DNA of 64,000 nucleotides, taken from Actinomycetes bacterium. GTDB taxonomy: Bacteria > Actinomycetota > Acidimicrobiia > Acidimicrobiales > Bog-793. The position numbers were made by a program, and so were the translations under genes. The stretch's first letter is position 1. Every line of letters starts with the position of its first letter. The stretch is from positions 1 through 64,000 of the forward strand of contig JAJZBI010000012.1 of assembly GCA_021798985.1 (NCBI GenBank), read 5' to 3'. Below the pieces are notes generated by a model. The model had not been told where the DNA came from, ran no database searches, and saw nothing but the letters and a program-made list of their open reading frames with translations. Shown here one piece after another: positions 1-8,955 of this stretch.

Positions 1-112
1 TCGGGGGTTTTGGCGCGCCCGCACGCGGTCGCCGATTCGGACACCGCGCCGGTGAGCTCCTGCTCAATCGTGGCGCCCTACCGGCGCCGCGGTCTTGACA
101 ACGGGCGCTCCT

Positions 113-532
113 TCATAGATGACTATTCCTCTGGTCATCGAGCGCGTGAACGAGCAGCAGGCGTACGCCGACGATCTCGGAGGCCTCGAGTGCCTTCTCG
201 ACGAAGTGCTTCAGCAGGGCTTGGCCAAGCCCGTGTCCCTGGTGCTTTCGATCGACGGCGAGGCGAGCGAGAAGGATCGCAGGGATCTCGTCTGGATGGT
301 TGCGAGCCGCGCGGCCTGTCGCTGCTCCCCGGAGGATCGAGGCCACCGCCGAGGCGCAGAGGGCGACGACCTCGGGCCCGTCTGAGCAGACCACCCAGGT
401 GCGGGAAGTCGCGGAGCGCTGGTTGCCGCGCGCTCGTCGCTGAAGCCAGGTGTCGAGCGACGCTTTGCCGCCGTCGAAGCCGGTGGTGACGTGCTCGCCC
501 GTGAGAACGAACGGCCCTCGGTACGGCGACAT
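113..532 (-). CDS. GNAT acetyltransferase, TacT-like, C-terminally truncated
   Basis: The 139-residue protein begins like the GNAT acetyltransferases of TacT-type toxin-antitoxin pairs (MSPYRGPFVL followed by a LDTWL segment). It carries the acetyl-CoA binding stretch DRKHQGHGLGQALL near residues 93-106 and the VHALDDQ strand near 127-133. Family members normally continue for about 25-35 residues with an aromatic FYxxxGF segment. Here the frame ends within five residues after the strand (RNSHL), so the C-terminal part of the fold is missing. No DUF1778-type antitoxin is visible upstream, where the integration site lies instead. Family membership is from motifs; loss of activity is inferred. 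Confidence 0.6.
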   Translation of the reverse strand: MSPYRGPFVLTGEHVTTGFDGGKASLDTWLQRRARGNQRSATSRTWVVCSDGPEVVALCASAVASILRGAATGRAARNHPDEIPAILLARLAVDRKHQGHGLGQALLKHFVEKALEASEIVGVRLLLVHALDDQRNSHL

Positions 533-570
533 CTAGCCCTCGAGAACAGTGGGCGACTCCAGGAGCTTTG

Positions 571-619
571 CCTTCAAACGGCCGAGGTCGGGGGTTCGAG
601 TCCCGCAGCGCCCACTCCA
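571..619 (+). other. tRNA 3'-end-like sequence, candidate att core
   Basis: The sequence contains GGTTCGAGTCCC, a typical T-loop and T-stem, followed by AGCGCCCAC and TCCA like a 3' acceptor arm. No D-arm or convincing anticodon arm is present 5' of it, so this is a 3' fragment and not a complete tRNA. The integrase gene runs antisense through it, giving the C-terminal residues AAGLEPPTSAV that commonly arise from antisense translation of tRNA ends. This fits an attachment-site repeat at the element end. The other copy was not found in the window. Confidence 0.55.
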
Positions 620-2274
620 CGCGTCTTACTCGAACCCTCGACATCGTGCATGAGGGTTCGAGTGGGACGCTTGGCCGCGTTCTGGCGCGTGTCAGCCCAG
701 GTGAGGGCCTGTTGCTGGGTGTCGGGGTCGAGCAGCAGCCCGAAGGATCGGGTGGGCTCGGTCCGGATCGTGTCGTCAGCGTCGAGGTAGATGCGGGTGA
801 AGAACGCCTGGTTCGCCATCCGCCGCGTGGTGTCCGAGCCGCAGGCGTAGACGGTCTGGCAGTCCCCGGCCAGCGCCAGGCACTCTTGGAGGTGGGTGCG
901 GGCTTCCTCGTAGGTGCTGTCGAGCGCGTCGAGGCGGGCGGTCACGAGGTCGAGCTGGCGGGCGAACCGGTCTTGCTCCTCTTTGAGCAGGTCCAGCGGC
1001 AAGGCTCCGGCGTAGTGGGCTTGGAGGCTGGCGCGGCGCTGGTCTTGGATGCGAGCTTGCTCGACGGTGAGCTGATGGCGCTCGGTCTCGCTGGAGGCAT
1101 GGAGCGCCGCGAACTCCTCATCGAGCATTCCGAGCATCGCCTTCCTGATCTCGGCCGGTATCTGGATGGTCTTGTAGTGGTCGGCGACGAGCTGCTCCAC
1201 TTTGTCCACGAGGATCGCGGGACGGGTGCAGTGGGTGCGCTTGGAATGCCGGCCGGCGCAGACGAAGTAGGGGTAGATGTTGCCGCTGGCGCTGCGTGCG
1301 TTGGAGATCATCAGCCGCGATCCGCAGGCGCCGCAGTAGACGGTGCCCTTGAGGTAGTGGTCGTGGCGACGCCGCCGGTCCCCGGCTGAGTTGTGTGCGG
1401 AGAGGACGGTTTGGACGCGGTACCAGACCTCGATCGGGACGATCGGCTGGTGGGTGCCGGCGTAGGTGACGCCCTTGTAGGTCACGTCGCCCTTGTAGTA
1501 GGGGTTGGTCAGCATCCGGTGCACCGACGAGAACGCCAACGGCTTCGCGGGATGGCGGGGCGTCGGCAGCGTGGTGAGGCCGCGGGCGATCAGCTCCTCG
1601 TATATCTGCGCGGTGGTCCAGTTGCCTGATGCGTAGGCGTGGAATGCCCAGGTCACGTGCGGGGAGCGTTCGGGATCGACTTCGATGGTGCGGATGTCGC
1701 GGCCCAGCTCGTCGCGTTTGCGGACGTTGAGATAGCCGATCGGCGCCCTGGTCGGGGTGCCGCCCGCGGCGGCCTTCTGGACCAGGCCCTTGGTGACCTC
1801 GGTCGCCAGGTTCAGGGAGTAGAACTCGGCGATCGAGGACATGATCCCGTGGACCAGCATGCCCGAGGGGGTCTCGTCGATGTTCTCGGTCGCGGAGACG
1901 AGCATGACGCCTGCTTGGCGCAGCTCGTAGTGGATCATCGCGTCGTCGAGGCGGCTACGGGCCAGCCGGTCGATCTTGTGGACGATGCAATACGCGACCG
2001 GGTGCGTCTTGACGTAGGCAAGTAAGCGTTGGAGGGCGGGACGGTCGGTGGTAGTGCCCGACTCGCCGGCCTCGATGAACTCCTCCACGATCACCGCCCC
2101 GAGGCTCTCGGCCTTGCGCTGGTTGGCCTCCCGCTGCGCGGGGAGCGAGAACCCCTCGTCACGGCCGCCGCGTTGGGCCTGTTCCTTGGTCGAGACCCGC
2201 AGGTAATCGACGGCCAGGGCGCCGTCCTCCCCGTTGGTCGGGTCGGCTGGCCGGGAACTGGATCGTTTTGCCAT
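574..2274 (-). CDS. Large serine recombinase (ICE integrase)
   Basis: About 566 residues. The N-terminal resolvase domain has DYLRVSTKEQ with the nucleophilic Ser, the D-R-L-A-R-S arginine motif and a DRPALQRLL segment. A recombinase domain follows (APIGYLNVR to MLTNPYYKG), then a zinc ribbon with CGACGSRL and YFVCAGRH, and a coiled coil (residues about 370-460). This is the layout of large serine integrases of phages and actinobacterial ICEs. The ATG at 2274 is preferred over the upstream 2361 start because GAGGAG stands 6 nt before it. The 3' end overlaps the tRNA-like att sequence, so it is the outermost gene and probably integrates and excises the element. Confidence 0.93.
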   Translation of the reverse strand: MAKRSSSRPADPTNGEDGALAVDYLRVSTKEQAQRGGRDEGFSLPAQREANQRKAESLGAVIVEEFIEAGESGTTTDRPALQRLLAYVKTHPVAYCIVHKIDRLARSRLDDAMIHYELRQAGVMLVSATENIDETPSGMLVHGIMSSIAEFYSLNLATEVTKGLVQKAAAGGTPTRAPIGYLNVRKRDELGRDIRTIEVDPERSPHVTWAFHAYASGNWTTAQIYEELIARGLTTLPTPRHPAKPLAFSSVHRMLTNPYYKGDVTYKGVTYAGTHQPIVPIEVWYRVQTVLSAHNSAGDRRRRHDHYLKGTVYCGACGSRLMISNARSASGNIYPYFVCAGRHSKRTHCTRPAILVDKVEQLVADHYKTIQIPAEIRKAMLGMLDEEFAALHASSETERHQLTVEQARIQDQRRASLQAHYAGALPLDLLKEEQDRFARQLDLVTARLDALDSTYEEARTHLQECLALAGDCQTVYACGSDTTRRMANQAFFTRIYLDADDTIRTEPTRSFGLLLDPDTQQQALTWADTRQNAAKRPTRTLMHDVEGSSKTRGVGAAGLEPPTSAV

Positions 2275-2480
2275 CGAAGGCTCCTCTCGTCGGTCGGAAC
2301 GCTGACCGGAGGGAACGACGATGGGCGGGTAGTCAGTCCTGAAGCCCCGACGAGAGGGCACTCACGCCAAGTTGCTGGCGAGTCCTAGAAAGATCCTCTG
2401 CTACCACACCAGCCCTCTGGCCGGCAGGTTCCTATAGGTTACCGCCCCCGCCGGCGGCAGACGGCCGTCTCCTGTTGGGG

Positions 2481-2675
2481 TCAGGACGTGCGGGCGCCCG
2501 CGCTGAGTCGGGCCTGGTCGCCGTGAGTGCGTTCGGCCTCGGCGCGCTCCAAGGCCATCTGGATGAACAGACGTGCCAGCAGCCGTGGGTCGAGCGGGTC
2601 GCGGTGGATCGCTCGGACCCGCCAGCTCGGTTCGGGCCGGCCGCCGGATCGACGGTGGCGCTTCGGAGCCGTCAT
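2481..2675 (-). CDS. Small basic ICE protein of unknown function
   Basis: A 64-residue protein starting MTAPKRHRRSGGRPEPSW and containing VRAIHRDPLDPRLLARLFIQMALE, a predicted helix. Its ATG overlaps the stop of the preceding gene (ATGA at 2672-2675), which fixes the start and indicates translational coupling. The basic N-terminus could bind nucleic acid, but no family was recognised. An antisense-frame alternative reaching 2401 was judged a shadow. Confidence 0.6.
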   Translation of the reverse strand: MTAPKRHRRSGGRPEPSWRVRAIHRDPLDPRLLARLFIQMALERAEAERTHGDQARLSAGARTS

Positions 2676-3280
2676 GGCCGGTCCTCGGGATCGGGCTCGC
2701 CACGGTGCAGGAACCGTGCTTCGGCCTCGGCCCGGCGGTTCACGTCGCCGATCACGAACGCGACGAACTCCTCGTCGCGGTTGATGATCGGCCGCTCGGC
2801 CTCGGCCGGCTGGGCGTCTTCGCCCGGCCACGTGGTCTGCCGGGTCGGCCGGTCACGGTCCAGCCGGGTGCCCGACAGCGCCACCCACTCGCGCAGGCGG
2901 ACTTGTGCGGCGTGGAAGTCGCTCATCCAGCCGATCGGGGCGGAAGCGTGCTGGGCGGGGTCGTAGGCACCGAGCCAGTGCAGGTGCAGCGCGGACAGCT
3001 CCCAGAGCAGCTCGGGGTGCCGGTGCCAGTACGGCGGGATGACCGAGGCGGGCAGGCCGAACTCGTGGCGTAGCCAGTCCACCCACTCGTTCAAGCTCAG
3101 CCATTCGTACTCGGCGTCCTCGGCGGTCAACGAGCGCCAGTTGACCGGGTGCGGCACATCGGTCTCGTCGCCTGCGGCCTGGGCGGTGATCTCGTCCGGC
3201 TCTGGCTCCAGGCCGCTGTCGGGGTCGCTGGCCCAGTCGTAGGGAGGGCCGGTGGGCGGTTCGGGAGGCTCGCTGCTCAT
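2672..3280 (-). CDS. Conserved hypothetical ICE protein, DUF4913-like
   Basis: 202 residues. The first 45 are acidic and Pro-rich. The centre holds WLSLNEWVDWLRHEFG, a conserved Trp/His-rich stretch (PPYWHRHPELLWELSALHLHW) and VRLREWVALSG, an arrangement resembling DUF4913 proteins of actinobacterial plasmids and ICEs. That assignment is tentative. It is transcribed with the small basic gene 3' of it (4 bp overlap). Its leader carries the GCGCACCT-type motif and a perfect GCACCGG/CCGGTGC hairpin (3311-3328). Confidence 0.65.
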   Translation of the reverse strand: MSSEPPEPPTGPPYDWASDPDSGLEPEPDEITAQAAGDETDVPHPVNWRSLTAEDAEYEWLSLNEWVDWLRHEFGLPASVIPPYWHRHPELLWELSALHLHWLGAYDPAQHASAPIGWMSDFHAAQVRLREWVALSGTRLDRDRPTRQTTWPGEDAQPAEAERPIINRDEEFVAFVIGDVNRRAEAEARFLHRGEPDPEDRP

Positions 3281-3310
3281 GATCGACTGCTCGCTTTCCT
3301 GACGGGTCGA

Positions 3311-3347
3311 GCACCGGTGATCCGGTGCTGTTACCGAGCAGGTGCGA
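3311..3347 (-). promoter_or_regulatory. Leader motif with hairpin (copy 1)
   Basis: Reading leftward, CCTCGCACCTG (3337-3347) is followed by GCACCGG-ATCA-CCGGTGC, a perfect 7-bp hairpin, and then the ATG at 3280. It is a variant of the GGCGCACCTG motif found upstream of other ICE genes. Confidence 0.5.
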
Positions 3348-3385
3348 GGCCGCTTCCAAAGCGGCAGCCAGGTTTCAGGTGACGG

Positions 3386-6300
3386 CTACCAGCTCAGGCC
3401 GGGCGTCGGGCGTGCCTGATCGCTTTGGCGTGCGACGGGCACGAACGTCGGTGGCTCGGGGCGCTGTGCTGGCGTGGGCCGCGGCGGTGGCCGGTGGGCG
3501 TGGAGGGCCTCGACGGTGATGCGCTCATCCAGCGGCGGGTCGGACGGCTCTGGCTCACCGGGTTGGTCGTCGTGGTTGAGTGCGGCCAGTTGCGCTTCGA
3601 CGTCGGCCAGGTGCCGTTCGGCCTCGTGGAGAGCCTGGCTGTGGCGGAAGGGCTGGCCGACGCGTTGGGCGGCGTCGGTGACGGTCTGGCGGGCGGCGGC
3701 GAGGTCGTCGCGGGCGTGGGCGAGCAGGGTGGGAATGCCCGAGACGCGATTCTCGATGCGTTGAATGAGCCCGGTCCCGCTTTCGATGAGGGTGTCACGG
3801 GGGATGGTGAAGGTGCTGCGGGGCACGCCGTCGAGGGTGATGTCGATGTTGGCGCCGTCGAAGCCTGGGCGGAGCGCGAGGTGGATGGGAAAGCCGCTGA
3901 TCTGGCCAACGATGCCGTAGTCGCGGCTCGTGTAGCGAGGCGCCCATTTCAGGCCGCTTTGGTCGGCCCAGCGGGCGAGCGCCGCGGCGGCGTCGACGCG
4001 GGAGGTGTAGGTACGGTCGTGGAGCTGGACGCGGAACCGCTCGCCGCTGGTATCGGTCACGTTGGGCAAGGCGGCTTCCAGGCCGGCGATGTCGCCAGTC
4101 GCCCGATCGGCCTGTCGTTGGGCGTCTTGGCGGGTGTGGACGAGCATGTTCTCGTTGCGCTGGTGGGCGCGCTCCAGACGCCGGAGCCGGCTGACCTCGT
4201 TCTGCACGGTGGAGTGCTCCAACAGGAGCGGGTTGCCGGAGGAGATGGCCTTGGCCTCCGCCGCGGAGAGAGCGCTTGAGTCGATCTCGTCGATCTCGCG
4301 GCTGTCGAGGCGGCCGCGCATGAGCTGGGCGATGAAGGTCGCCTTGCGCTCCACGCCTTGCCACATATAGCTGTCGAAGGACCGCTCGGTCACGAACCGG
4401 ACGATCGCGACCTCGCTGTTCTGGTTGCCCTGCCTCAAGATCCGGCCGTCGCGCTGGGCGATGTCGGAGGGCCGCCACGGGCAGTCCAGGTGGTAGAGGG
4501 CGGCAGCGCGGGCTTGGACGTTGGTCCCGACCCCCATCTTCTCGGTCGAGCCGATCAAGACGGCGACGTGCCCGGCGCGAGCGACCGCGAACAGCCGCGC
4601 CTTGTCCACGTCGGTCTTGGCCTCGTGCATAAACCGGATCGCGTCGCCGGGCATCCCGCGGGCGACAAGTGCCCGATGCAGCTCGTCATAGGCGTTCCAG
4701 CGGTCCGGGTTGGGGGTGCCGATGTCGGAGAACACGAGCTGCAACGCACCGCGGACGGGTGAGGGCTCGCCGGTGATGGTGTCGAGGTACTCGTTGTCGC
4801 GGGTCTGTTGCCAGACCCGGTAGATGGCGTCGGCGGCGGCGTCGACCTTGGTCGGCCCGGACGGGTCGCCGGGGAGGACCATGCGGATGTCGAGGGCGGC
4901 CTTGCGGCCGTCGGTCGAGATGGTGAGCATGTTGTCCTCGCTCGGGCTGACCTGCCGGGCGGCGACCGCCTCGGCGCGCCGGCCGAGCTGCTCGATGAAC
5001 TGCTCCAGCTCCACGGTCGGCTGCACCGCCACGGTGGCCGGGGCGCGCTGGCCGTCCTCACGCGCGATGAGGTCGGGAGTCGGGAGGCGGAGGTCCTCTG
5101 CGGTCTTCACGTCCGCGAACACCGACCACATGCGCAGCATCTCGGGGACGTTGGAGAACTTCGCGAACCGGGTCTTCATGCGGAAGGTGCCGTTGGCGGT
5201 CGGGGCCATCTCCATCTGGGTGACCGTCTGCCCAAAGGTCGCGGCCCAGGCATCGAACGCGCCGATCCCGGCCTTGTCCAACAAGTCCGGCCTCAAGTAC
5301 CGCTGCATGACGTATGCCTCGGTCACGCTGTTGGCGATCGGCGTCGCCGTCGCCCCGGTCGCTACGCGGTCGCGGCCTTGGGAGCGCAGGTACTCCAGCT
5401 TCATGTGCAAGTCCGAGGCCCGCTCGGAACCCTCGATCGCCGCGTCAGCGATGTTCGAGTCCGTGGCCAAGTTCTTGTACATGTGCATCTCGTCGACGAT
5501 CACGTAGTCGGTGCCGGTGTCCTCGAAGCACACGCCACGGTCGCGTCCCAGGTCGGTGCGAGCTTTCAGCTTGTTCTCCAACTGGAGCAGGCGACGCTCG
5601 ATCCGCTTGACGCTCATCCGCTGCCCGTCCTTGGCGTCATGGAGCACCTGGCGGACCTGATCGACCTGGCCTTGGATGTACGCCTTCTGCGTCTCGGCCC
5701 GCAGCGGGATCTTCGCGAACGCGCCTTGGGTGAGGATCACCGCGTCCCACTCGTTCGCCGCCACCCGAGCGACGAACAGGCGCCGCCGCTCAGCGGTCAG
5801 GTCGGCGCTGGACGCGGCGAGGATGCGGGCGCGGGGGTAGATCTGCAACCACTCCCGGCCGAACTGCTCCAGCATGTGATTGGGCACCACCACGACGGGC
5901 TTGGCGATCAGGCCCATGCGGCGCATCTCCATCGCGCCCATGATCATCTCGGCGGTCTTGCCCGCCCCGACCTCGTGGAACAGGCCGGCGGCGGGCTCGG
6001 CGATCATCCGCGCCACCGCGGCCCGCTGATGCTCCCGAGGGGTGAACGACGCAGCCATGCCGGGCAGCGACAGGTAGGCGCCGGCGTCGGTGTAGTCGCG
6101 CAGCACGATGCTGTTGAACCGGCGGTTGTACTCGTCCACGAGCTGCTTGGCGCGGGCGGGGTCCTCCCACACCCACTCCCCGAAGCGTTCTTGGAGGGCG
6201 TCGGCCTTCTCCTGCGCCGCGGTCGTCTCGACCGGGTTCAGGACTTGGCGTTTCTTGCCGTCGGCGTCCTCGTACTCGTCGTAGACGAGCAGGGTGCGCT

Positions 6301-8443
6301 GCTCCATCAACGCCTGGGCGATCATCGGCGCGGGACGGCGGACCGTGCCCCACTCGCTGGTGGACAGGATGCCTTGCCGGCCGCCGCGGACCTCCCACAT
6401 ACCCGGCAGCGGGTTCTCCACCCGCACCTCCTCGGCCCGCAGCAGCTCCCGCAAGAACTGCTGGTGGACCTGCTCGCTGATCCACACCGCGCCGAGGCGG
6501 GCGGTGATCTCCTCCACCCCGAGATCGGGCGGCAGTACGCCGGCCAGCGCCTCAACGTTCGCTTGGAACGAAGGGTCCTCGGCGGCTCGGGTCCGGGCGC
6601 TGTCGAGCTTGGCGCGCACGTCGCCGGACAGGTAGGCGGGGGCGTGGACCAGCTCGGCGGTGTCGGGGTCGGTGAACACCATCGCCGCAAGCGAGGTCCG
6701 AGCGTCGAGCTCGGGCATCCCCAACAGGTCCGCGATCAGCGGCAGGTCGATCCCGCCGCTGCGGTCCAGGCTGACCGCGACCGCATCGGCCGGGGTCTCC
6801 ACCCCCCGAACCTCGGCGCGGGGGGCGACGACCCGGCGGTGCATGATCGCCGCGGGCTGGGCGGTCTGGTCCTCGTCGTCGAACTGCTCCAAGGCCAGCA
6901 CGAGCGGCCCGAACGGGTCGGAGCGCAGCAGCCGAATCGCGCGGGGCACGATCCGGGCGAACGTGGCCTCGCCGGCGTCGTTGGTGCGGCCGGTCGGCCG
7001 CAGCGTGTAGCGGTTGATCGGCCCGTAGGCGCGGACGTAGCGCTCGTAGTCCAACCGAAGGGCGTGGCGGGCGGCGGTGATCTCCTCGGTGTCGTCCACC
7101 GTTGCTGCCTCCACGCTGAGCAACCGGGTGGCCCGGTCGCGCAGGCCGAGCAGGGCACGCAGCTCGGCGGCGGCCGACTTCGGGACCTCCATCGGCTCCA
7201 AGACGCCATCGGTGACGGCGGTGAACCCGGTCGGGTCGGCGACGATGGTCCCGTCCCACAGCTCGGGCGCGGAGGGCACCGACGCTGCCCGCCGCAGCTC
7301 GTGACCTGGCAGCGGGGCGGTCATGACTAGCCCGTTGCGGCGGGCGGTGAAGGTGATCTGGTTGAGGATGTCGGCCAGCTCGTCCTCGAGGCGGTCGAGG
7401 TCGCCGGTGAAGGTGAGCGCGTCGGTGCCGTACATGTCGCGGCTGGTGCCGACCTCACCGAGCATGTGGTCGGGGCGCTGGTCGAAGTAGGCGTTGATCT
7501 TGACCGGGGTGCCGTCGATCGTGATCGGCACGACCGTCTCCCACGAGTCGTCCGCCGGCGCCCGGTCGGGTTCGCGGCGGCGGAAGATCAGCAGGTCGGT
7601 CACGACCTCGGTGCCGGCCGCGCGCCAGTGCGCCCGGTTGGGAAGGCGCACGGCGCCGATCAGGTCGGCCAGGTCGTTCATCTCCCGGCGGGCGCCGGGG
7701 TTCTGGGCGTCCATCGTGTACTGCGACGTGAGCACCGCCATCAGCCCGCCGGGCCGGGTCAACGCCAGGGACTTCACGATGAAGTGGTTGTGCATCGACT
7801 GCCGCGTGCCGTTGTGCACCGGGTCGTGCAGGGTCACGTTCCCGAACGGCACGTTCCCGATCGCCGCATCGAACATCCCTTCCGGTAGACGCGTGTCGGC
7901 GAACGACTCCGACCGGATCGTCGCCTCCGGGTACAGCGCAGCCGAGATCGCGGCGGTGATCGGGTCAAGCTCGACCCCGGTCATCACCGCGGCCTCGGGG
8001 GCGAGGCCGATGAACGTGCCCGCCCCCGAGCCAGGCTCCAGTACCGCGCCGTACCGGAAGCCGAGATCGTGCAGCGCCCGCCACATCTGGCGGGCGATCA
8101 ACGGATCGGTGTAGTGCGCGTTGATCGTGGTCCGCGCCGCCGCGTCCCACTCCACATCGGAGAGCAGGCCCCGCAGCTCGGCCCGCTCGCTTGTCCAATC
8201 GTCCTTGGCCTGGTCGAACACGTCGGGGATCGCGCCCCAGCTCGACCAGCGGGCCAGCACCTGCTGCTCCTCGCTCGTCGCCTGGCGCCGCTCGTCGGCG
8301 AGGGTGCGCGCGAGGCGGATCGCGGCGACGTTCGCTCGGAAGCGGGCCTTGGCCCCCGAGGGGGCGAGGTCGTCTTGGGAGGCCGGGACGAACCGGCCAG
8401 CCGGCGCTAGCTGTTGGTCACGGGGCGCAGCTCGCGCCAGAAG
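3386..8443 (-). CDS. N6-adenine methylase-SF2 helicase fusion (DarB-like)
   Basis: Roughly 1,680 residues. The N-terminal part has a Rossmann methylase core, LEPGSGAGTF (near 8030-8000), and a GNVPFG motif (near 7840) replacing NPPF/Y. The C-terminal half is a SNF2/DEAD-type helicase with HEVGAGKT Walker A (near 5980-5955), VIVDEMHM as motif II (near 5505-5480), ATGATATP as motif III, and a late DGRILRQGNQN arginine-finger motif. A coiled-coil, acidic tail follows. The layout matches the large methylase-helicases of conjugative elements and phage P1 DarB, an antirestriction protein; that role is inferred. The frame is open to a GTG at 9091, but its first part overlaps another gene, so the true start is unresolved and lies near 8400-8450. 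Confidence 0.8.
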   Translation of the reverse strand, partial: LLARAAPRDQQLAPAGRFVPASQDDLAPSGAKARFRANVAAIRLARTLADERRQATSEEQQVLARWSSWGAIPDVFDQAKDDWTSERAELRGLLSDVEWDAAARTTINAHYTDPLIARQMWRALHDLGFRYGAVLEPGSGAGTFIGLAPEAAVMTGVELDPITAAISAALYPEATIRSESFADTRLPEGMFDAAIGNVPFGNVTLHDPVHNGTRQSMHNHFIVKSLALTRPGGLMAVLTSQYTMDAQNPGARREMNDLADLIGAVRLPNRAHWRAAGTEVVTDLLIFRRREPDRAPADDSWETVVPITIDGTPVKINAYFDQRPDHMLGEVGTSRDMYGTDALTFTGDLDRLEDELADILNQITFTARRNGLVMTAPLPGHELRRAASVPSAPELWDGTIVADPTGFTAVTDGVLEPMEVPKSAAAELRALLGLRDRATRLLSVEAATVDDTEEITAARHALRLDYERYVRAYGPINRYTLRPTGRTNDAGEATFARIVPRAIRLLRSDPFGPLVLALEQFDDEDQTAQPAAIMHRRVVAPRAEVRGVETPADAVAVSLDRSGGIDLPLIADLLGMPELDARTSLAAMVFTDPDTAELVHAPAYLSGDVRAKLDSARTRAAEDPSFQANVEALAGVLPPDLGVEEITARLGAVWISEQVHQQFLRELLRAEEVRVENPLPGMWEVRGGRQGILSTSEWGTVRRPAPMIAQALMEQRTLLVYDEYEDADGKKRQVLNPVETTAAQEKADALQERFGEWVWEDPARAKQLVDEYNRRFNSIVLRDYTDAGAYLSLPGMAASFTPREHQRAAVARMIAEPAAGLFHEVGAGKTAEMIMGAMEMRRMGLIAKPVVVVPNHMLEQFGREWLQIYPRARILAASSADLTAERRRLFVARVAANEWDAVILTQGAFAKIPLRAETQKAYIQGQVDQVRQVLHDAKDGQRMSVKRIERRLLQLENKLKARTDLGRDRGVCFEDTGTDYVIVDEMHMYKNLATDSNIADAAIEGSERASDLHMKLEYLRSQGRDRVATGATATPIANSVTEAYVMQRYLRPDLLDKAGIGAFDAWAATFGQTVTQMEMAPTANGTFRMKTRFAKFSNVPEMLRMWSVFADVKTAEDLRLPTPDLIAREDGQRAPATVAVQPTVELEQFIEQLGRRAEAVAARQVSPSEDNMLTISTDGRKAALDIRMVLPGDPSGPTKVDAAADAIYRVWQQTRDNEYLDTITGEPSPVRGALQLVFSDIGTPNPDRWNAYDELHRALVARGMPGDAIRFMHEAKTDVDKARLFAVARAGHVAVLIGSTEKMGVGTNVQARAAALYHLDCPWRPSDIAQRDGRILRQGNQNSEVAIVRFVTERSFDSYMWQGVERKATFIAQLMRGRLDSREIDEIDSSALSAAEAKAISSGNPLLLEHSTVQNEVSRLRRLERAHQRNENMLVHTRQDAQRQADRATGDIAGLEAALPNVTDTSGERFRVQLHDRTYTSRVDAAAALARWADQSGLKWAPRYTSRDYGIVGQISGFPIHLALRPGFDGANIDITLDGVPRSTFTIPRDTLIESGTGLIQRIENRVSGIPTLLAHARDDLAAARQTVTDAAQRVGQPFRHSQALHEAERHLADVEAQLAALNHDDQPGEPEPSDPPLDERITVEALHAHRPPPRPTPAQRPEPPTFVPVARQSDQARPTPGLSW

Positions 8444-8955
8444 CGGACGTTCGCCGCCTCCAGGAGCGCCGCCTGGTTGGCGAGCATGTACTCCCTCGGC
8501 GGTTCGGTCGCCACCAGCTCCTCCAGGAACTCCACCGACAGCGCCCAGGTCTGCGCCATCTCCTCCAGCTCCTCGGTCGAGGGCATCGAGTCCGGGAAGT
8601 TCTGGACGCGCTCGGCCCAGACGATCAGGTTCTCGTCGGAGGGCCGGGTCTGCTCCCACTCCTCGCGGGCCAGCTCCAGCGGCAGCTCCGGCTCCCGAGT
8701 CCACACCAGCTCTGCCATCACGACCTCCTCCGCTGTTCTCCTGGCCGTCTGCAACCGGGCGACCTTCTCCAAGTATGGCTCCGTCGAACAGTCGCCCGCC
8801 GTCATCATCGCGAGCCGGTCGGTCAGATCGTTCACCTCGGCCTCCACCTGGGCTCCCAGGTCGGTGAAGAACCCGGTCGGGTCCGCCAGGGCCGCCAGCC
8901 GGCTCGGGGCGTGCCTCTCCCAGTGCTGCCGGGCGGTCCTCCCGTAGCGGTTCAT
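8407..8955 (-). CDS. Conserved hypothetical ICE protein
   Basis: 182 residues starting MNRYGRTARQHWERH, with AGGAGG 7 nt before the ATG. It is mostly helical, with an acidic central part (WTREPELPLELAREEWEQTRP) and a final EYMLANQAALLEAANVRFWRELRP. Strong G/C in third codon positions shows that this frame, not the overlapping long frame of the methylase-helicase, is the coding one here. The 3' end abuts the start of the methylase-helicase, so the two are probably translationally coupled. No domain was recognised. Confidence 0.75.
   Translation of the reverse strand: MNRYGRTARQHWERHAPSRLAALADPTGFFTDLGAQVEAEVNDLTDRLAMMTAGDCSTEPYLEKVARLQTARRTAEEVVMAELVWTREPELPLELAREEWEQTRPSDENLIVWAERVQNFPDSMPSTEELEEMAQTWALSVEFLEELVATEPPREYMLANQAALLEAANVRFWRELRPVTNS

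Noticed and set aside
549-615. GTGGGCG/CGCCCAC taken as a complete tRNA acceptor stem
   Set aside because: The spacing is too short for a tRNA, there is no D-arm, and the anticodon arm does not pair; only the 3' end is tRNA-like.
2401-2703. Minus-strand frame of 100 residues overlapping the small basic gene
   Set aside because: The alternative frame with ATGA overlap and conserved-looking helix is better supported.
4808-7330. Long open frame antisense to the methylase-helicase (also antisense frames at 16808-18610, 54416-56119, 60793-62733 and 28278-30194)
   Set aside because: They are mirror frames of high-GC genes, lack recognisable domains and have repetitive, shadow-type composition; the opposite strand has clear motifs.
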